Source of the DNA: Kaistia defluvii
Lineage (GTDB): Bacteria; Pseudomonadota; Alphaproteobacteria; Rhizobiales; Kaistiaceae
Reading direction: 5' to 3'
NCBI RefSeq assembly: GCF_026343955.1
Contig: NZ_JAPKNI010000003.1
Span: 124,001 to 188,000, forward strand
DNA: 64,000 nt
Shown here: piece after piece, positions 52,747 to 61,945 of the stretch
Layout of the letters: each line of letters starts with the position of its first letter
Numbering within the stretch: position 1 is the first letter of the stretch
Program-made: the position numbers and the translations under genes
The notes under the pieces: model-generated
Seen by the model: the letters and a program-made list of their open reading frames with translations, nothing else
Database searches by the model: none
What the model was told of the DNA's origin: nothing

Positions 52747-52844
52747 GGATAGTGCTCCGGGCAGTGATCGTGTGTGCAACGGGAACGATGCCGCGTCGAC
52801 GCAACCTCGTTCCGTGATGGTGGGAAAATGCAGAAGGCTATCAG

Positions 52845-52861
52845 TTTAGAATTATTCTAAT
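52845..52861. promoter_or_regulatory. Irr-type iron control element (ICE box)
   Basis: TTTAGAATTATTCTAAT matches the ICE consensus TTTAGAA-N3-TTCTAAA in all but the last base. It lies 99 bases upstream of the VIT gene start. Irr, the haem-sensing regulator of Hyphomicrobiales, binds such sites and represses iron storage and export genes when iron is low. Confidence 0.85.
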
Positions 52862-53059
52862 TCGAGATTGATTCAAGATACGATCGGCCATTGGAACCCC
52901 TTTCGTCTTTTACGGCCCCCGGCCGTTGAGCGATGACCGGGGCCCGGAGGGTCTGCGATCAACACCAAGATCGCTCGCCCGCCGGGCGACCCGGCATCGC
53001 CCATCGATGTACCTCGATGAAGAGCTTCGAGGCCAAGCCGACTTGCTGCGCAACCGCCG
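52862..53059. other. Gap with no gene
   Basis: These 198 bases follow the Irr box and end at the stop of the PepSY gene. They contain no supported gene; the VIT-ATPase promoter probably lies at their left edge and beyond. Confidence 0.4.
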
Positions 53060-53377
53060 CTAGTCCGTTTCCGTCTCCAGCGACGTGCCGACGGCGCTGC
53101 CATCGCCGAAGCGCTTGACGCTGCCATCGACGACCTCGAGCGTTGCGGGATCGATCTTCACCTTGAGGACGTTTCCGCTGGTGTCAGTGACCCGAAGTTC
53201 GTAGCAACCATCATCGATCTTCATCTTGTCGATGGTCCATCCGAAGTCGCCTGCAAGCTTCCCGAGAGCTTCGAAGGATTGCCTCTTCTGAGGCGGAACC
53301 TCGCACACTTCTCCAGCAAACGCGGCCGTTGCCGGAAGCGTCGCGAGCAATGCAAGCACTGCCAATGTCTTTCTCAT
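53060..53377 (-). CDS. Exported PepSY-domain protein (second copy)
   Basis: This 105-residue protein has a signal peptide (cleavage near A-A-F-A) and a PepSY domain with M-K-I-D-D-G-C-Y-E-L-R and K-I-D-P-A-T-L-E-V-V, closely parallel to the protein at 42,430. The tail ends in E-T-E-T-D. It has no coupled partner; the ABC exporter upstream on the same strand ends 139 bases away. Confidence 0.8.
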   Translation of the reverse strand: MRKTLAVLALLATLPATAAFAGEVCEVPPQKRQSFEALGKLAGDFGWTIDKMKIDDGCYELRVTDTSGNVLKVKIDPATLEVVDGSVKRFGDGSAVGTSLETETD

Positions 53378-53516
53378 GATTTATGCTCCTGGGCTGTGTT
53401 GTCGATGGAGGAAATCATGCACAGAGGGACTGACGGGCTACTGAAGATCGGTAGGAATTGTCGTCAGCTTCCGGTCAGCAAACACCGCCATCGTTGCAGC
53501 GGAAAGATAATCGTTC

Positions 53517-54242
53517 TCACGGGCCTGCGTCGAAGCCGCGCCCTTCGCCTGCTTCTTCGTGGGTGACCCCGTCGCGGATGTGGTAGATGCGCCTGAAGGT
53601 GGGGATGATCTTTTCGTCGTGCGTGACGACGATGATCGCCGTTCCGAATTTGACAGCCATGTCGTTGAGGATCCGGATCACGGTCAACGCGCGCGCACTG
53701 TCGAGTGGGGCGGTCGGCTCGTCGGCAAGAATGACAGGCGGCCGGTTGACCAATCCGCGCGCGATGGCAACGCGCTGTTGCTCGCCGCCGGAGAGCTGCG
53801 ATGGCATCGCATCGGCTCGGTGCTCGACATCGAGTGCTTTTAGAAGCTCTCGCGCGCGCTGGCGTGATTCATGATTTGGGATGCCGGCAAGCATGGGAAG
53901 CAGGGCGACATTGTCGGTCACGTCCAAAAAGGGAATGAGGTAAGGCGCCTGGAAGACAAAGCCGATCTTGTCGCGCCTCAACGCGCGCAGATCGCGGATC
54001 TTCCATCCATCGTCATAGATCAGCTCGTCGCCGAGAGTCATGCGTCCACCGCTCGGGTCGATGACCGCCCCCAGAGCTTTGAGCAAGGTACTCTTTCCAG
54101 AACCCGACGGTCCAATCAAACCGACGACCTCGCCGGGCGCGACCCGCATATTGACGTCTTTGAGAGCATCGACGGCGGTGGAGCCGCTGCCATATCGCTT
54201 CCGGATTTTCTCGATCAGGATCCCGCCGCCCATCTCAGCCAC
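53517..54242 (-). CDS. ABC exporter ATPase (LolD/MacB type)
   Basis: This 241-residue protein has Walker [10 protein letters not shown], signature [10 protein letters not shown], Walker B V-I-L-A-D-E-P-T and the switch His (V-V-T-H-D). Its group powers FtsX-type permeases that export lipids, peptides or drugs. It overlaps the permease gene by eight bases and is last in the operon. Confidence 0.9.
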   Translation of the reverse strand: MAEMGGGILIEKIRKRYGSGSTAVDALKDVNMRVAPGEVVGLIGPSGSGKSTLLKALGAVIDPSGGRMTLGDELIYDDGWKIRDLRALRRDKIGFVFQAPYLIPFLDVTDNVALLPMLAGIPNHESRQRARELLKALDVEHRADAMPSQLSGGEQQRVAIARGLVNRPPVILADEPTAPLDSARALTVIRILNDMAVKFGTAIIVVTHDEKIIPTFRRIYHIRDGVTHEEAGEGRGFDAGP

Positions 54243-55437
54243 CGATCGCCTCGGCAGGGTCGACCTTCAACGCCATCCGGATCGCGACGATGCTGGCGAG
54301 CGCGCATATGGCGATGACGGCGATAACGCCGACGATCGTATCGGCGGAAAGAAGAAGGACAAACTTTGGGAACAATGGCGCTGCAAAGGTCGCTGTAATC
54401 TTGCCAACGACGAAGCCGATCAGCCCAAGCACGATCGCCTGCTGCAGGATCATCGACGCGATCGTGCGATTGCGGGTACCGATCAGCTTCAGCACCGCGA
54501 TCTCGCGTATCTTGTCCATTGTCAGGGTGTAGATAATGAAAGCGACGATCGCTGCGCTGACAACGGCAAGGATCGCCAGGAACATGCCAATCTGCTTGGC
54601 CGAGGTGGCGATCAGCTTGCCGACCAGGATCTCCTCCATCTGCGGGCGCGTATAGACCGTCAGCCGCTTCCACCGTGCGATGTCTGTCGCGATCCGGTCC
54701 TGGTCGTATCCCGGTTTGGTGCGCACCAGAACGGCATTCACATAAGGGTTGCTGTTTTGCGAGGCGATGATGGCGTCCAGCAAGCCGGGAACGCCCGGCC
54801 GATTGAACTCGGGATTCTCGCTGGTGCGCCGACGCTGACGGACAATGGAGTCGTTGTCCTTGAGGAATTGCGCTTCCTGCGCGTCCTTCAGCGGGATGAA
54901 GACCATCGGGTCGCCGCCCGACGACACCGTCCGTCGCGTCAAACCCACAACGGTAAAATGGTTCCTTCGGACAACGATCCTGTCTCCCAGAGAAAAACCT
55001 GTGGCGACATCGGCAACCGCCTCGTAGTGGCTGCGCGTGATGTGCCGCCCGGCGACAAGGAAGGGCGGTCGGCCAGGTGTCGCCATGTCCCCTGGCGCAA
55101 CGCCCACCACCATGGATCGCACGTCGGAGGTACCTTTGCGGACCTGCATCGTAAGATAAGTCACGTTGGCCGCTCGCTCGACTCCGGGGATCGCCAGGAT
55201 CATGCGGTAAATGTCATCGTTAATGCTCGAGGACTCGGCGTACGGACCGAGCGTGTTCTGCTGGACAACCCACATATCGGCGCCACTATTGTCGAGCAGC
55301 ACCTTGCCGTCATCGACCATCCCCCGATAGACGCCTGCCATGGTGAAGGTCACACCGATCAGCAGACCCAGACCGACACCCGTGAAGACAAACTTCCCCC
55401 AGGAATGCAAAATGTCGCGTCCGGCAAGACTGATCAT
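54235..55437 (-). CDS. FtsX/MacB-type ABC permease
   Basis: This 400-residue protein has one N-terminal helix, a large periplasmic domain (about residues 45-265) and three C-terminal helices with the FtsX pattern (I-A-V-L-K-L-I-G-T-R-N-R). It belongs to the DevC/MacB-like exporters. Its start and stop overlap the adaptor and ATPase genes. Confidence 0.88.
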   Translation of the reverse strand: MISLAGRDILHSWGKFVFTGVGLGLLIGVTFTMAGVYRGMVDDGKVLLDNSGADMWVVQQNTLGPYAESSSINDDIYRMILAIPGVERAANVTYLTMQVRKGTSDVRSMVVGVAPGDMATPGRPPFLVAGRHITRSHYEAVADVATGFSLGDRIVVRRNHFTVVGLTRRTVSSGGDPMVFIPLKDAQEAQFLKDNDSIVRQRRRTSENPEFNRPGVPGLLDAIIASQNSNPYVNAVLVRTKPGYDQDRIATDIARWKRLTVYTRPQMEEILVGKLIATSAKQIGMFLAILAVVSAAIVAFIIYTLTMDKIREIAVLKLIGTRNRTIASMILQQAIVLGLIGFVVGKITATFAAPLFPKFVLLLSADTIVGVIAVIAICALASIVAIRMALKVDPAEAIGG

Positions 55438-56627
55438 TTGAGGAGCTCCGCCGGATTGTCAGCGACACGAATGCGGCTCGTGCTGAGCAATTTCGAGGCG
55501 CTGTAGACGACAATCTCGTCGCCAATTTTCAGACCCTTCGTAACCTGCACGGTTCCTTCCAGGTCGGCAGCGCCCAATTGGACTGCCGTAAACCGGATCT
55601 TCCCACCTTCGATCTTCCAGACACCCAATTTGCCGCCGACGTTCTGGATCGCGGCATTCGGAATGGTCGGCGAGGCGGCGATCTCGGGCAGGGCGACCGA
55701 TACTTCGGCCAACTCGCCAATTGAGGGCAGCGGCACGGGAAGCGTGTCGAAGTTCACCTTTGCAAGATTTTCTTCCGTCACCGCATCTGCAAGGACTTCC
55801 ACCCGTGCAACGCTTCCCGGTAATCCTTCGCCGGCGCGTGAGCGCAACGCGATCGTGGCGGACAAATCCCGCCGCAAGCCCGTCGCGGCAATCTGATCGA
55901 ACCTGGCATTGATCCAGAGATTTTTTGGATCGATCATTTCCACCACCGATTGGCCCGCGACCACGGTCGTTCCCGGCTCCGCTTTTCTTGCAGAAACGAC
56001 ACCGTCTACCGGCGCAAGCAGAACCAGGTTCTCCCGCTGCTTGACCAGACCGTCACGGTCGGCGCGGTTACGATGGAGATCCTGCTGCGAAGCGAGAAGA
56101 TTGGACTGAGCGGCCGAGAGAGCGGCCTGCGCCACCTCGCTCTCTTGCCGCTTCGTTTCGACTGCGACCTCACTCACGGCGCGGGTCTTCCAGAGTTCTT
56201 CATACCGCTTCGCCTGAGCAAGTGCGTAATCCTTGCGCGTCCTGGTATCGACCACCTGCGCTTCGGCGACTTTGATCGACGCTTCCGCTCGGCCGATCGC
56301 CGCTTCAAGTGCCGCGATGCGGGCATCAAGGTCTACCGGGTCCATTTCGGCCAGGGTCTGGCCGGATCGAACCTGATCACCCACGTCAACAAGAATCCTG
56401 CCGATACGTCCCGCGCTGGTGGGGCCGATCTTGTAGGAGAAACGCGCTTCGACAGTGCCAATGCCGAACAACGCCGGTGAAATCGAACGGGCTTCAACGA
56501 CGGCAGTCGTAACGGACACCGGCGCGAGAGGGCCGGAGCGCAAGACCACATAGCCAAACAAGGCCGCGGTCACAGCTCCAACGCCAATGAGCAGCAGTGT
56601 GCGGCGCTGCAATGAAGGCAGTTTCAT
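55434..56627 (-). CDS. HlyD-family periplasmic adaptor
   Basis: This protein of 397 residues has an N-terminal membrane anchor (10-30), a biotinyl-lipoyl-like strand pair (I-L-V-D-V-G-D-Q-V-R-S-G-Q-T-L-A) split by a coiled-coil hairpin (about 95-190), and a beta-barrel. It links the ABC permease to the periplasm or outer membrane. I chose the ATG at 56627, which begins the anchor. Confidence 0.87.
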   Translation of the reverse strand: MKLPSLQRRTLLLIGVGAVTAALFGYVVLRSGPLAPVSVTTAVVEARSISPALFGIGTVEARFSYKIGPTSAGRIGRILVDVGDQVRSGQTLAEMDPVDLDARIAALEAAIGRAEASIKVAEAQVVDTRTRKDYALAQAKRYEELWKTRAVSEVAVETKRQESEVAQAALSAAQSNLLASQQDLHRNRADRDGLVKQRENLVLLAPVDGVVSARKAEPGTTVVAGQSVVEMIDPKNLWINARFDQIAATGLRRDLSATIALRSRAGEGLPGSVARVEVLADAVTEENLAKVNFDTLPVPLPSIGELAEVSVALPEIAASPTIPNAAIQNVGGKLGVWKIEGGKIRFTAVQLGAADLEGTVQVTKGLKIGDEIVVYSASKLLSTSRIRVADNPAELLK

Positions 56628-56745
56628 CGACCTGCCTCCAGGTAAATCTGCGTCATTGAATGATCTGCGATGGGGGTGACGCGCCTTGCTGACGTCGCCT
56701 TGATCGAGCGAACGGGAGATTTCGTCGCCGAGGAATGCCGATCGA

Positions 56746-57351
56746 TCATCTCGGCACCTCGACAGCGCGCCGATACAACGCAAAAACACCTGGGGCGATT
56801 GCACGTATCTGCGCAACATCGCCAACTAGCAGGGATTGCATGACAAGACCCTGGATCGCCCCGATAAAGAGCGCTACGGCGGCCTTGTCATCCAGCGTGT
56901 CGGCGAATTCACCCTGCTCCTTGCCGTCCGCGATGAGCCGCCCGAGACGCTCGCCGTAGCGTTGGATCAAAGTATGCGCCATTTGCTTGGCAAGGGTCTG
57001 CTCCGCGCGCTGCAGTTCGCCGAACAGCATCCTGGGCACACCGGGATGTTCCATGATGAACTCGATATGCGCGAAGAATGCCGCTTCCAGTGCGTCAATC
57101 GGAGAGGACGTCGCGGACGTGGCCTTGTCGATGCGCGCCAGAAGGCGCTCCGCTACCCACTCCATAACCGCCTGAAGAATGGCGTCCTTCGATGGGAAGT
57201 GCCTGAACAGGGCGCCTTGTGTCACACCCATGCGCTGCGCGATCGCTCCGGTCGTAATGTCCGCAGGGTTTTGTTCGGCCGCCAGATCGATGACGGTCTC
57301 GACGGTCACCCTGCGTCGTTCCGGAGCTGAGAGGTTGGTCGAGCGCGGCAT
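56746..57351 (-). CDS. TetR-family repressor of the exporter operon
   Basis: This 201-residue protein has a TetR helix-turn-helix (residues 15-62, T-T-G-A-I-A-Q-R-M-G-V-T-Q-G-A-L-F-R-H-F) and a helical ligand domain. A 24-base perfect palindrome lies 15 bases before its start, so it should control itself and the HlyD-ABC genes that follow 118 bases downstream. It could also affect the RND genes upstream, which end 79 bases away. Confidence 0.88.
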   Translation of the reverse strand: MPRSTNLSAPERRRVTVETVIDLAAEQNPADITTGAIAQRMGVTQGALFRHFPSKDAILQAVMEWVAERLLARIDKATSATSSPIDALEAAFFAHIEFIMEHPGVPRMLFGELQRAEQTLAKQMAHTLIQRYGERLGRLIADGKEQGEFADTLDDKAAVALFIGAIQGLVMQSLLVGDVAQIRAIAPGVFALYRRAVEVPR

Positions 57352-57365
57352 CAGCGGTTACCCCA

Positions 57366-57389
57366 AAGATAGTAATTAATTACTATCTT
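57366..57389. promoter_or_regulatory. TetR operator: 24-base perfect palindrome
   Basis: The arm AAGATAGTAATT is followed directly by its exact reverse complement. This size and symmetry are typical of a TetR dimer-pair operator. It lies in the gap between the RND gene's stop and the tetR start. Confidence 0.88.
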
Positions 57390-57429
57390 ACAATTTAGAC
57401 CATTTTTCAAGAGGCTATGCAAGCGCCGA

Positions 57430-60400
57430 TCATTTCAGCGCCACATAGATCGCCGGAATGACGAGCACCGTGAGAAGCGTCGAGGAGACGAGACCGAACA
57501 GCAGCGCGATGGCGAGCCCCTGGAAAATCGGGTCGGTCAGGATCACGCCCGCGCCGATCATCGCGGCGAGCGCGGTCAGCAGGATCGGCTTGAAGCGGAC
57601 GGAGCCGGCCTCAAGCAGTACATCGACCATTGGCCTGCCCTGCCCCCCGGAATGGCGGATGAAATCCACCAGCAGGATCGAATTGCGCACGATGATGCCG
57701 GCAAGCGCGATAAACCCGATCATCGAGGTCGCGGTGAACGGCGCCGCGAACAGCCAATGCCCGAGCATGATGCCGATGAAGGTGAGCGGGATCGGCGTCA
57801 GGATGACCAGTGGAAGCTTGAACGAGCCGAACTGCGCGACCACAAGGATATAGATGCCGAGGATCGCCACCATAAACGCCGCGCCCATGTCGCGGAAGGT
57901 GACCCATGTCACTTCCCACTCTCCATCCCACAGCAGGGTCGGGCGGGTTTCGTCATCGGGCTGGCCGTGCAGCGCGATCACCGGCTTCGGAACATTGCCC
58001 CAATCCGCCTTGGAAATCGCATCGTTGACGGCGAGCATGCCGTAGATCGGCGCCTCGTAGGCACCGGCAAGCTCGGCCATGACCATCTCCGCCGCTCGGC
58101 CATTGTGCCGGAACACAGGATACGATGCCGGCTGCTCGGAGACCGACACGACGTCGCCGAGTTCGACGACACCCCGGCCGCCGGGCAGCGCGTTGGCCGG
58201 AACGGGCGTGGTGAGCGCGCGTTCGTCAATGACCTTCTCACCCTTCGGCAGGGCGATGCGGATCGGGATCGGCTGACGGCCACCGCCGCGATGCGAATAG
58301 CCGACCGTGGTGCCGCCATGGAGATAACGCAACGTGTCATAGACGTCGGACTGCTCGACCCGATAATATTCGAGATTGTCTTGATCGATCGCGACGCGCA
58401 TGCGCTGCGGCTGATTGTGGTAGCTGTCGTCGACGTCGACAATGAAGGGCACGCTCTTGAAGGCCTCGCGCACTTTTCCGGCGACGGCACGACGCGTCTC
58501 GGCGTCCGGTCCGTATATCTCAGCCAGCAGCGTCCCCAGCACAGGCGGGCCAGGCGGCGGTTCCACCACTTTCGCTACTGTGCCCTGCGGCAACGCAAGG
58601 CCCTCGATGCGCTTGCGAATATCAAGAGCGATCGCATGGCTCGCACGGCCGCGCACGCCTTTGGGTAGAAGATTGACGACAATGTCGCCCTGCTGCGGTT
58701 CTGCGCGCAGGTAGTAGTGCCGCACCAGTCCGTTGAAGTCGAAGGGCGACGCTGTTCCGGCATAGGTCTGGAAGGATACGATCTCCGGCATGTCGCCCAG
58801 CCGCTCCACCATTTGCTGCAATGTCCGGTCCGTATCCTCGACCGAAGAGCCCTTGGGCAGGTCGACGATTACTTGAAGGTTGGTCTTGTTGTCGAAGGGC
58901 AGCAGCTTGACCGTGACGTGCTTGGTGTAGAGAAGGCCAAGCGACGCGATCGTGGCCATGCCGACGACCAGGAGGAACGCCCAGGCCCGGGCGCGGCTCC
59001 GCAGGACAGGCCGCGCGACCATCGCGTAGATTCTGCCGAGACGCCCTCCATCGGCCGCCGCATGAGCGTGTCCGCCCACTGCCTCCTTCCGGCCGAGCTT
59101 CATCATCAGCCAGGGCGTAAGGATCACCGCGACGAAGAAAGAGAACAGCATCGCTGCCGAAGCGTTCGCCGGGATCGGGCTCATATAGGGTCCCATCATC
59201 CCCGACACGAACAACATCGGAAGGAGCGCAGCTACGACGGTCAGCGTGGCCACGATGGTCGGGTTGCCGACCTCGGCAACGGCGTCGACAGCGGCCGCGC
59301 TGCGCGATCGGCCGTCCTGCATGGCCCAGTGGCGGGCGATGTTCTCGATGACGACGATGGCGTCGTCGACCAGGATGCCGATCGAAAAGATCAGGGCGAA
59401 CAGGCTGACACGGTTCAGCGTATAGCCCATGAGCCAGGACGCGAAGAGCGTGAGCAGGATGGTGATCGGAATGACGACCGCGACCACCATCGCCTCGCGC
59501 AAGCCGATGGCAATGGCGACCAGGAGGACGATCGAGACGGTTGCGAGCCCAAGATGGAACAGAAGCTCGTTCGCCTTCTCGTTGGCGGTCTCGCCGTAAT
59601 CGCGCGTGACCGTCATCTCGACATCCTTCGGAAAGATCTGGCCGCGGGTCTGCTCCAGACGCTTTACGATATCGTCGGCAATGACCACGGCATTGGTGCC
59701 TGGCCTCTTGGCGATCGCAAGAGAAACCGCCGGAACCCTTTGCAGCCCATCTGCTGTCGAACGGACATCAGTGACACGGGCCTCCGCCGGCGAGGTGGCA
59801 AGGACCGTTTTTGCGACATCGCGCACATAGACGGGCCTGCCGTCGCGCGCGGTGAGAAGGATGTTGCCAATTTCGGAGAGCTCCTGCAGCGTCTGCCCGG
59901 CAACAATCGCGCGCTGCTGGCCGCCTTCGCGCACCGTGCCGACGCGGAAGGAACGGTTTGCCCCCTCGATCTTGGCGGCGAGTTGCTGAAGGGTGATGCC
60001 ATAGAGCGAGAGCTTTTCCGGATCTGGCTCGACTTCGAACTGCTCGGGCTGCTCGCCAACGATATAGGTGAGGCCGATATCAGGCAGCTTGGCGACCTCG
60101 ACCTGCAGCTCGCGCGCCAGCCTTGTCAGCCCGTTGGCGGTCCAGTGCCCGGCGCTCCCTTGTGTTGGCCGCAGCGTAACGACGACGATCGCCACATCGT
60201 CGATCCCGCGTCCTACGATCAGCGGATCGGGAATGCCGACGGGGATGCGGTCCATGTTCGCCCGGACCTTCTCATGCACCCGCAGGATCGCGGCATCGGC
60301 ATTGGTGCCGACCTTGAACCGCGCCGTGACGAGCGCACCATCATCCTCGGTCTGGGAATAGACGTGTTCGACGCCGTCGATCGCTTTGACGATGGTCTCG

Positions 60401-60630
60401 AGCGGTTCGGTTACGAGCTTGACCGCATCCTCGGTCTTCAAGCCGTTCGCCTGTACGCGGATATCGACCATCGGCACCGAGATCTGCGGCTCCTCCTCGC
60501 GCGGCAACGATACCAGTGCAACCAGCCCCAGGACGAAGGCGGCCAGCAAGAAGAGCGGCGTTAGCGGCGAGCCAATGAAGGCACGGGTCAAGCCACCGGC
60601 CAGACCGAGAGCAAGTCTTGGCGGCGTCAT
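57430..60630 (-). CDS. RND-family efflux pump, inner-membrane permease
   Basis: This 1066-residue protein has 12 membrane helices in the RND pattern, two large periplasmic loops, and the proton-relay Asp pair in G-I-L-V-D-D-A-I-V-V-I-E-N-I. It pairs with the adaptor encoded directly upstream (ATGA overlap). No outer-membrane channel gene is present. Its position downstream of a sulfide:quinone oxidoreductase is unusual for a drug pump and suggests control by the sulfide regulator. Confidence 0.9.
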   Translation of the reverse strand: MTPPRLALGLAGGLTRAFIGSPLTPLFLLAAFVLGLVALVSLPREEEPQISVPMVDIRVQANGLKTEDAVKLVTEPLETIVKAIDGVEHVYSQTEDDGALVTARFKVGTNADAAILRVHEKVRANMDRIPVGIPDPLIVGRGIDDVAIVVVTLRPTQGSAGHWTANGLTRLARELQVEVAKLPDIGLTYIVGEQPEQFEVEPDPEKLSLYGITLQQLAAKIEGANRSFRVGTVREGGQQRAIVAGQTLQELSEIGNILLTARDGRPVYVRDVAKTVLATSPAEARVTDVRSTADGLQRVPAVSLAIAKRPGTNAVVIADDIVKRLEQTRGQIFPKDVEMTVTRDYGETANEKANELLFHLGLATVSIVLLVAIAIGLREAMVVAVVIPITILLTLFASWLMGYTLNRVSLFALIFSIGILVDDAIVVIENIARHWAMQDGRSRSAAAVDAVAEVGNPTIVATLTVVAALLPMLFVSGMMGPYMSPIPANASAAMLFSFFVAVILTPWLMMKLGRKEAVGGHAHAAADGGRLGRIYAMVARPVLRSRARAWAFLLVVGMATIASLGLLYTKHVTVKLLPFDNKTNLQVIVDLPKGSSVEDTDRTLQQMVERLGDMPEIVSFQTYAGTASPFDFNGLVRHYYLRAEPQQGDIVVNLLPKGVRGRASHAIALDIRKRIEGLALPQGTVAKVVEPPPGPPVLGTLLAEIYGPDAETRRAVAGKVREAFKSVPFIVDVDDSYHNQPQRMRVAIDQDNLEYYRVEQSDVYDTLRYLHGGTTVGYSHRGGGRQPIPIRIALPKGEKVIDERALTTPVPANALPGGRGVVELGDVVSVSEQPASYPVFRHNGRAAEMVMAELAGAYEAPIYGMLAVNDAISKADWGNVPKPVIALHGQPDDETRPTLLWDGEWEVTWVTFRDMGAAFMVAILGIYILVVAQFGSFKLPLVILTPIPLTFIGIMLGHWLFAAPFTATSMIGFIALAGIIVRNSILLVDFIRHSGGQGRPMVDVLLEAGSVRFKPILLTALAAMIGAGVILTDPIFQGLAIALLFGLVSSTLLTVLVIPAIYVALK

Positions 60631-61640
60631 GGCAGCACGATCCGATCGCCGTCATGAAGGCCGGTGAGGATTTCGATGCGGGGCTGGCCGTCATCTTCGA
60701 AGCGCTCGCCGATGATGACGGCCACATCGATCGCGCCCCCTATTCCAGCGACACGTACATAGTCGATCCCATGCAGCGTCCGCACCGCTTCCGGCGGCAC
60801 AGCAAGCACGGAGCGTTTGCCGACCGGGATGGATACGAGGGTCCTCTCATTGACGAAGTAATCGCCGATGCCGGCGACCTCGACATCGGCGGTGACACGT
60901 CCATCGACGATTTCCGGATAGACCTTGACGATTCGACCCGGAAGCCTCGTTTCGGATTGATCCGGCGACCGTTTCAGGCCGCGCTCGCCGACTGTGACAT
61001 TTGCTCCCTGCACGATATCGGCCGCATGGCGCTCCGGCAGAGAAAGACGCAGATAGTAGGGGCCAGGAGCAATGCGCGCGATTTCCTCGCCCGGCAGGAC
61101 GACCGAGCCGAGCGTCACCGGCACGGTCAGGACACGGCCTGTGGCGGGCGCGACAACAGTGCCTTCCCGAGTGCTTTGCTCGATAACGGTCTTGTCGGCC
61201 CGAGCCGCCACGACCTGATTGGTCGCCACCTCGAACTGCATTCTGGCCTGATCGAGACTGGCTTGCGTACCGGCGCCGCTTGCCCTCAATTGCTGCGCCC
61301 GCTCGAGCTGCAGTTTGGTATTGTCGAGTTGAGAACTGAGAGCATCGATTTTGGCTTGGGCGGCGTCGAGCTGGAGCGAGAGCTTGTCATCGACGATGAC
61401 GGCGATGGCGTCGCCTTCCTTGACCTCATCCCCCTGGCTGACGCGCAGTTCGCGCACCGAGCCGCCGGTGCGAACCCGCGCCGGCAGCACGATACGGCTT
61501 TCAACCTGCCCGAACACGGCCTTCATGTTCGGAACAGTCGTCGTTTTCACGATGAAGTCGGCAGCGTATGCGCCATGGCTCGTCAAAGCCACGATCAGGG
61601 CGAGCATTGCCGCTCGAGGGTAAGGGATCGGTCGATACAT
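60627..61640 (-). CDS. RND periplasmic adaptor subunit
   Basis: This 337-residue protein has a signal peptide (cleavage near A-Y-A-A-D), lipoyl-like halves around a coiled-coil (about residues 90-145) and a beta-barrel, the layout of AcrA-type adaptors. The ATG at 61640 starts the signal peptide. It is coupled to the RND gene and follows the DUF2892 gene by 65 bases. Confidence 0.88.
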   Translation of the reverse strand: MYRPIPYPRAAMLALIVALTSHGAYAADFIVKTTTVPNMKAVFGQVESRIVLPARVRTGGSVRELRVSQGDEVKEGDAIAVIVDDKLSLQLDAAQAKIDALSSQLDNTKLQLERAQQLRASGAGTQASLDQARMQFEVATNQVVAARADKTVIEQSTREGTVVAPATGRVLTVPVTLGSVVLPGEEIARIAPGPYYLRLSLPERHAADIVQGANVTVGERGLKRSPDQSETRLPGRIVKVYPEIVDGRVTADVEVAGIGDYFVNERTLVSIPVGKRSVLAVPPEAVRTLHGIDYVRVAGIGGAIDVAVIIGERFEDDGQPRIEILTGLHDGDRIVLP

Positions 61641-61705
61641 GAAGGGATTGCTTCCAAAGAAGACCGGCGCTCCACGCGACGGTGGCAAACAGGAATACTT
61701 GACTG

Positions 61706-61909
61706 CTATTTGAACGCGATGCCTGCCGGGCAGCCGAGCTTCCTGAACAGGATCGCCGCCGGGCAAAACCCGGTGATCGACGATTGGATCAGATTGAAGC
61801 CGACGAAGACGTTCAGCAGATACCACCAGGGCGAGACATAAAAGCCGAGCGCCAGGGACAACAGAACCATGAACCCCGCGAACATCAGCACGGCGCGATC
61901 GATCGTCAT
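61706..61909 (-). CDS. DUF2892 (YgaP-like) inner-membrane protein
   Basis: This 67-residue protein has two helices and the DUF2892 marks N-L-I-Q-S-S-I-T-G-F-C-P-A and L-G-C-P-A. The family is found in operons for sulfide or persulfide handling. It lies between the oxidoreductase and adaptor genes. Confidence 0.88.
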   Translation of the reverse strand: MTIDRAVLMFAGFMVLLSLALGFYVSPWWYLLNVFVGFNLIQSSITGFCPAAILFRKLGCPAGIAFK

Positions 61910-61945
61910 TTTGAATACTCCTATGTTGAGAACTCAGGTTGGAAA

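Noticed and set aside
58717-60564. 615-residue plus-strand open frame opposite the RND gene
   Set aside because: The composition (Asp/Arg/His-rich, repetitive) is that of an antisense shadow; the RND pump is certain.
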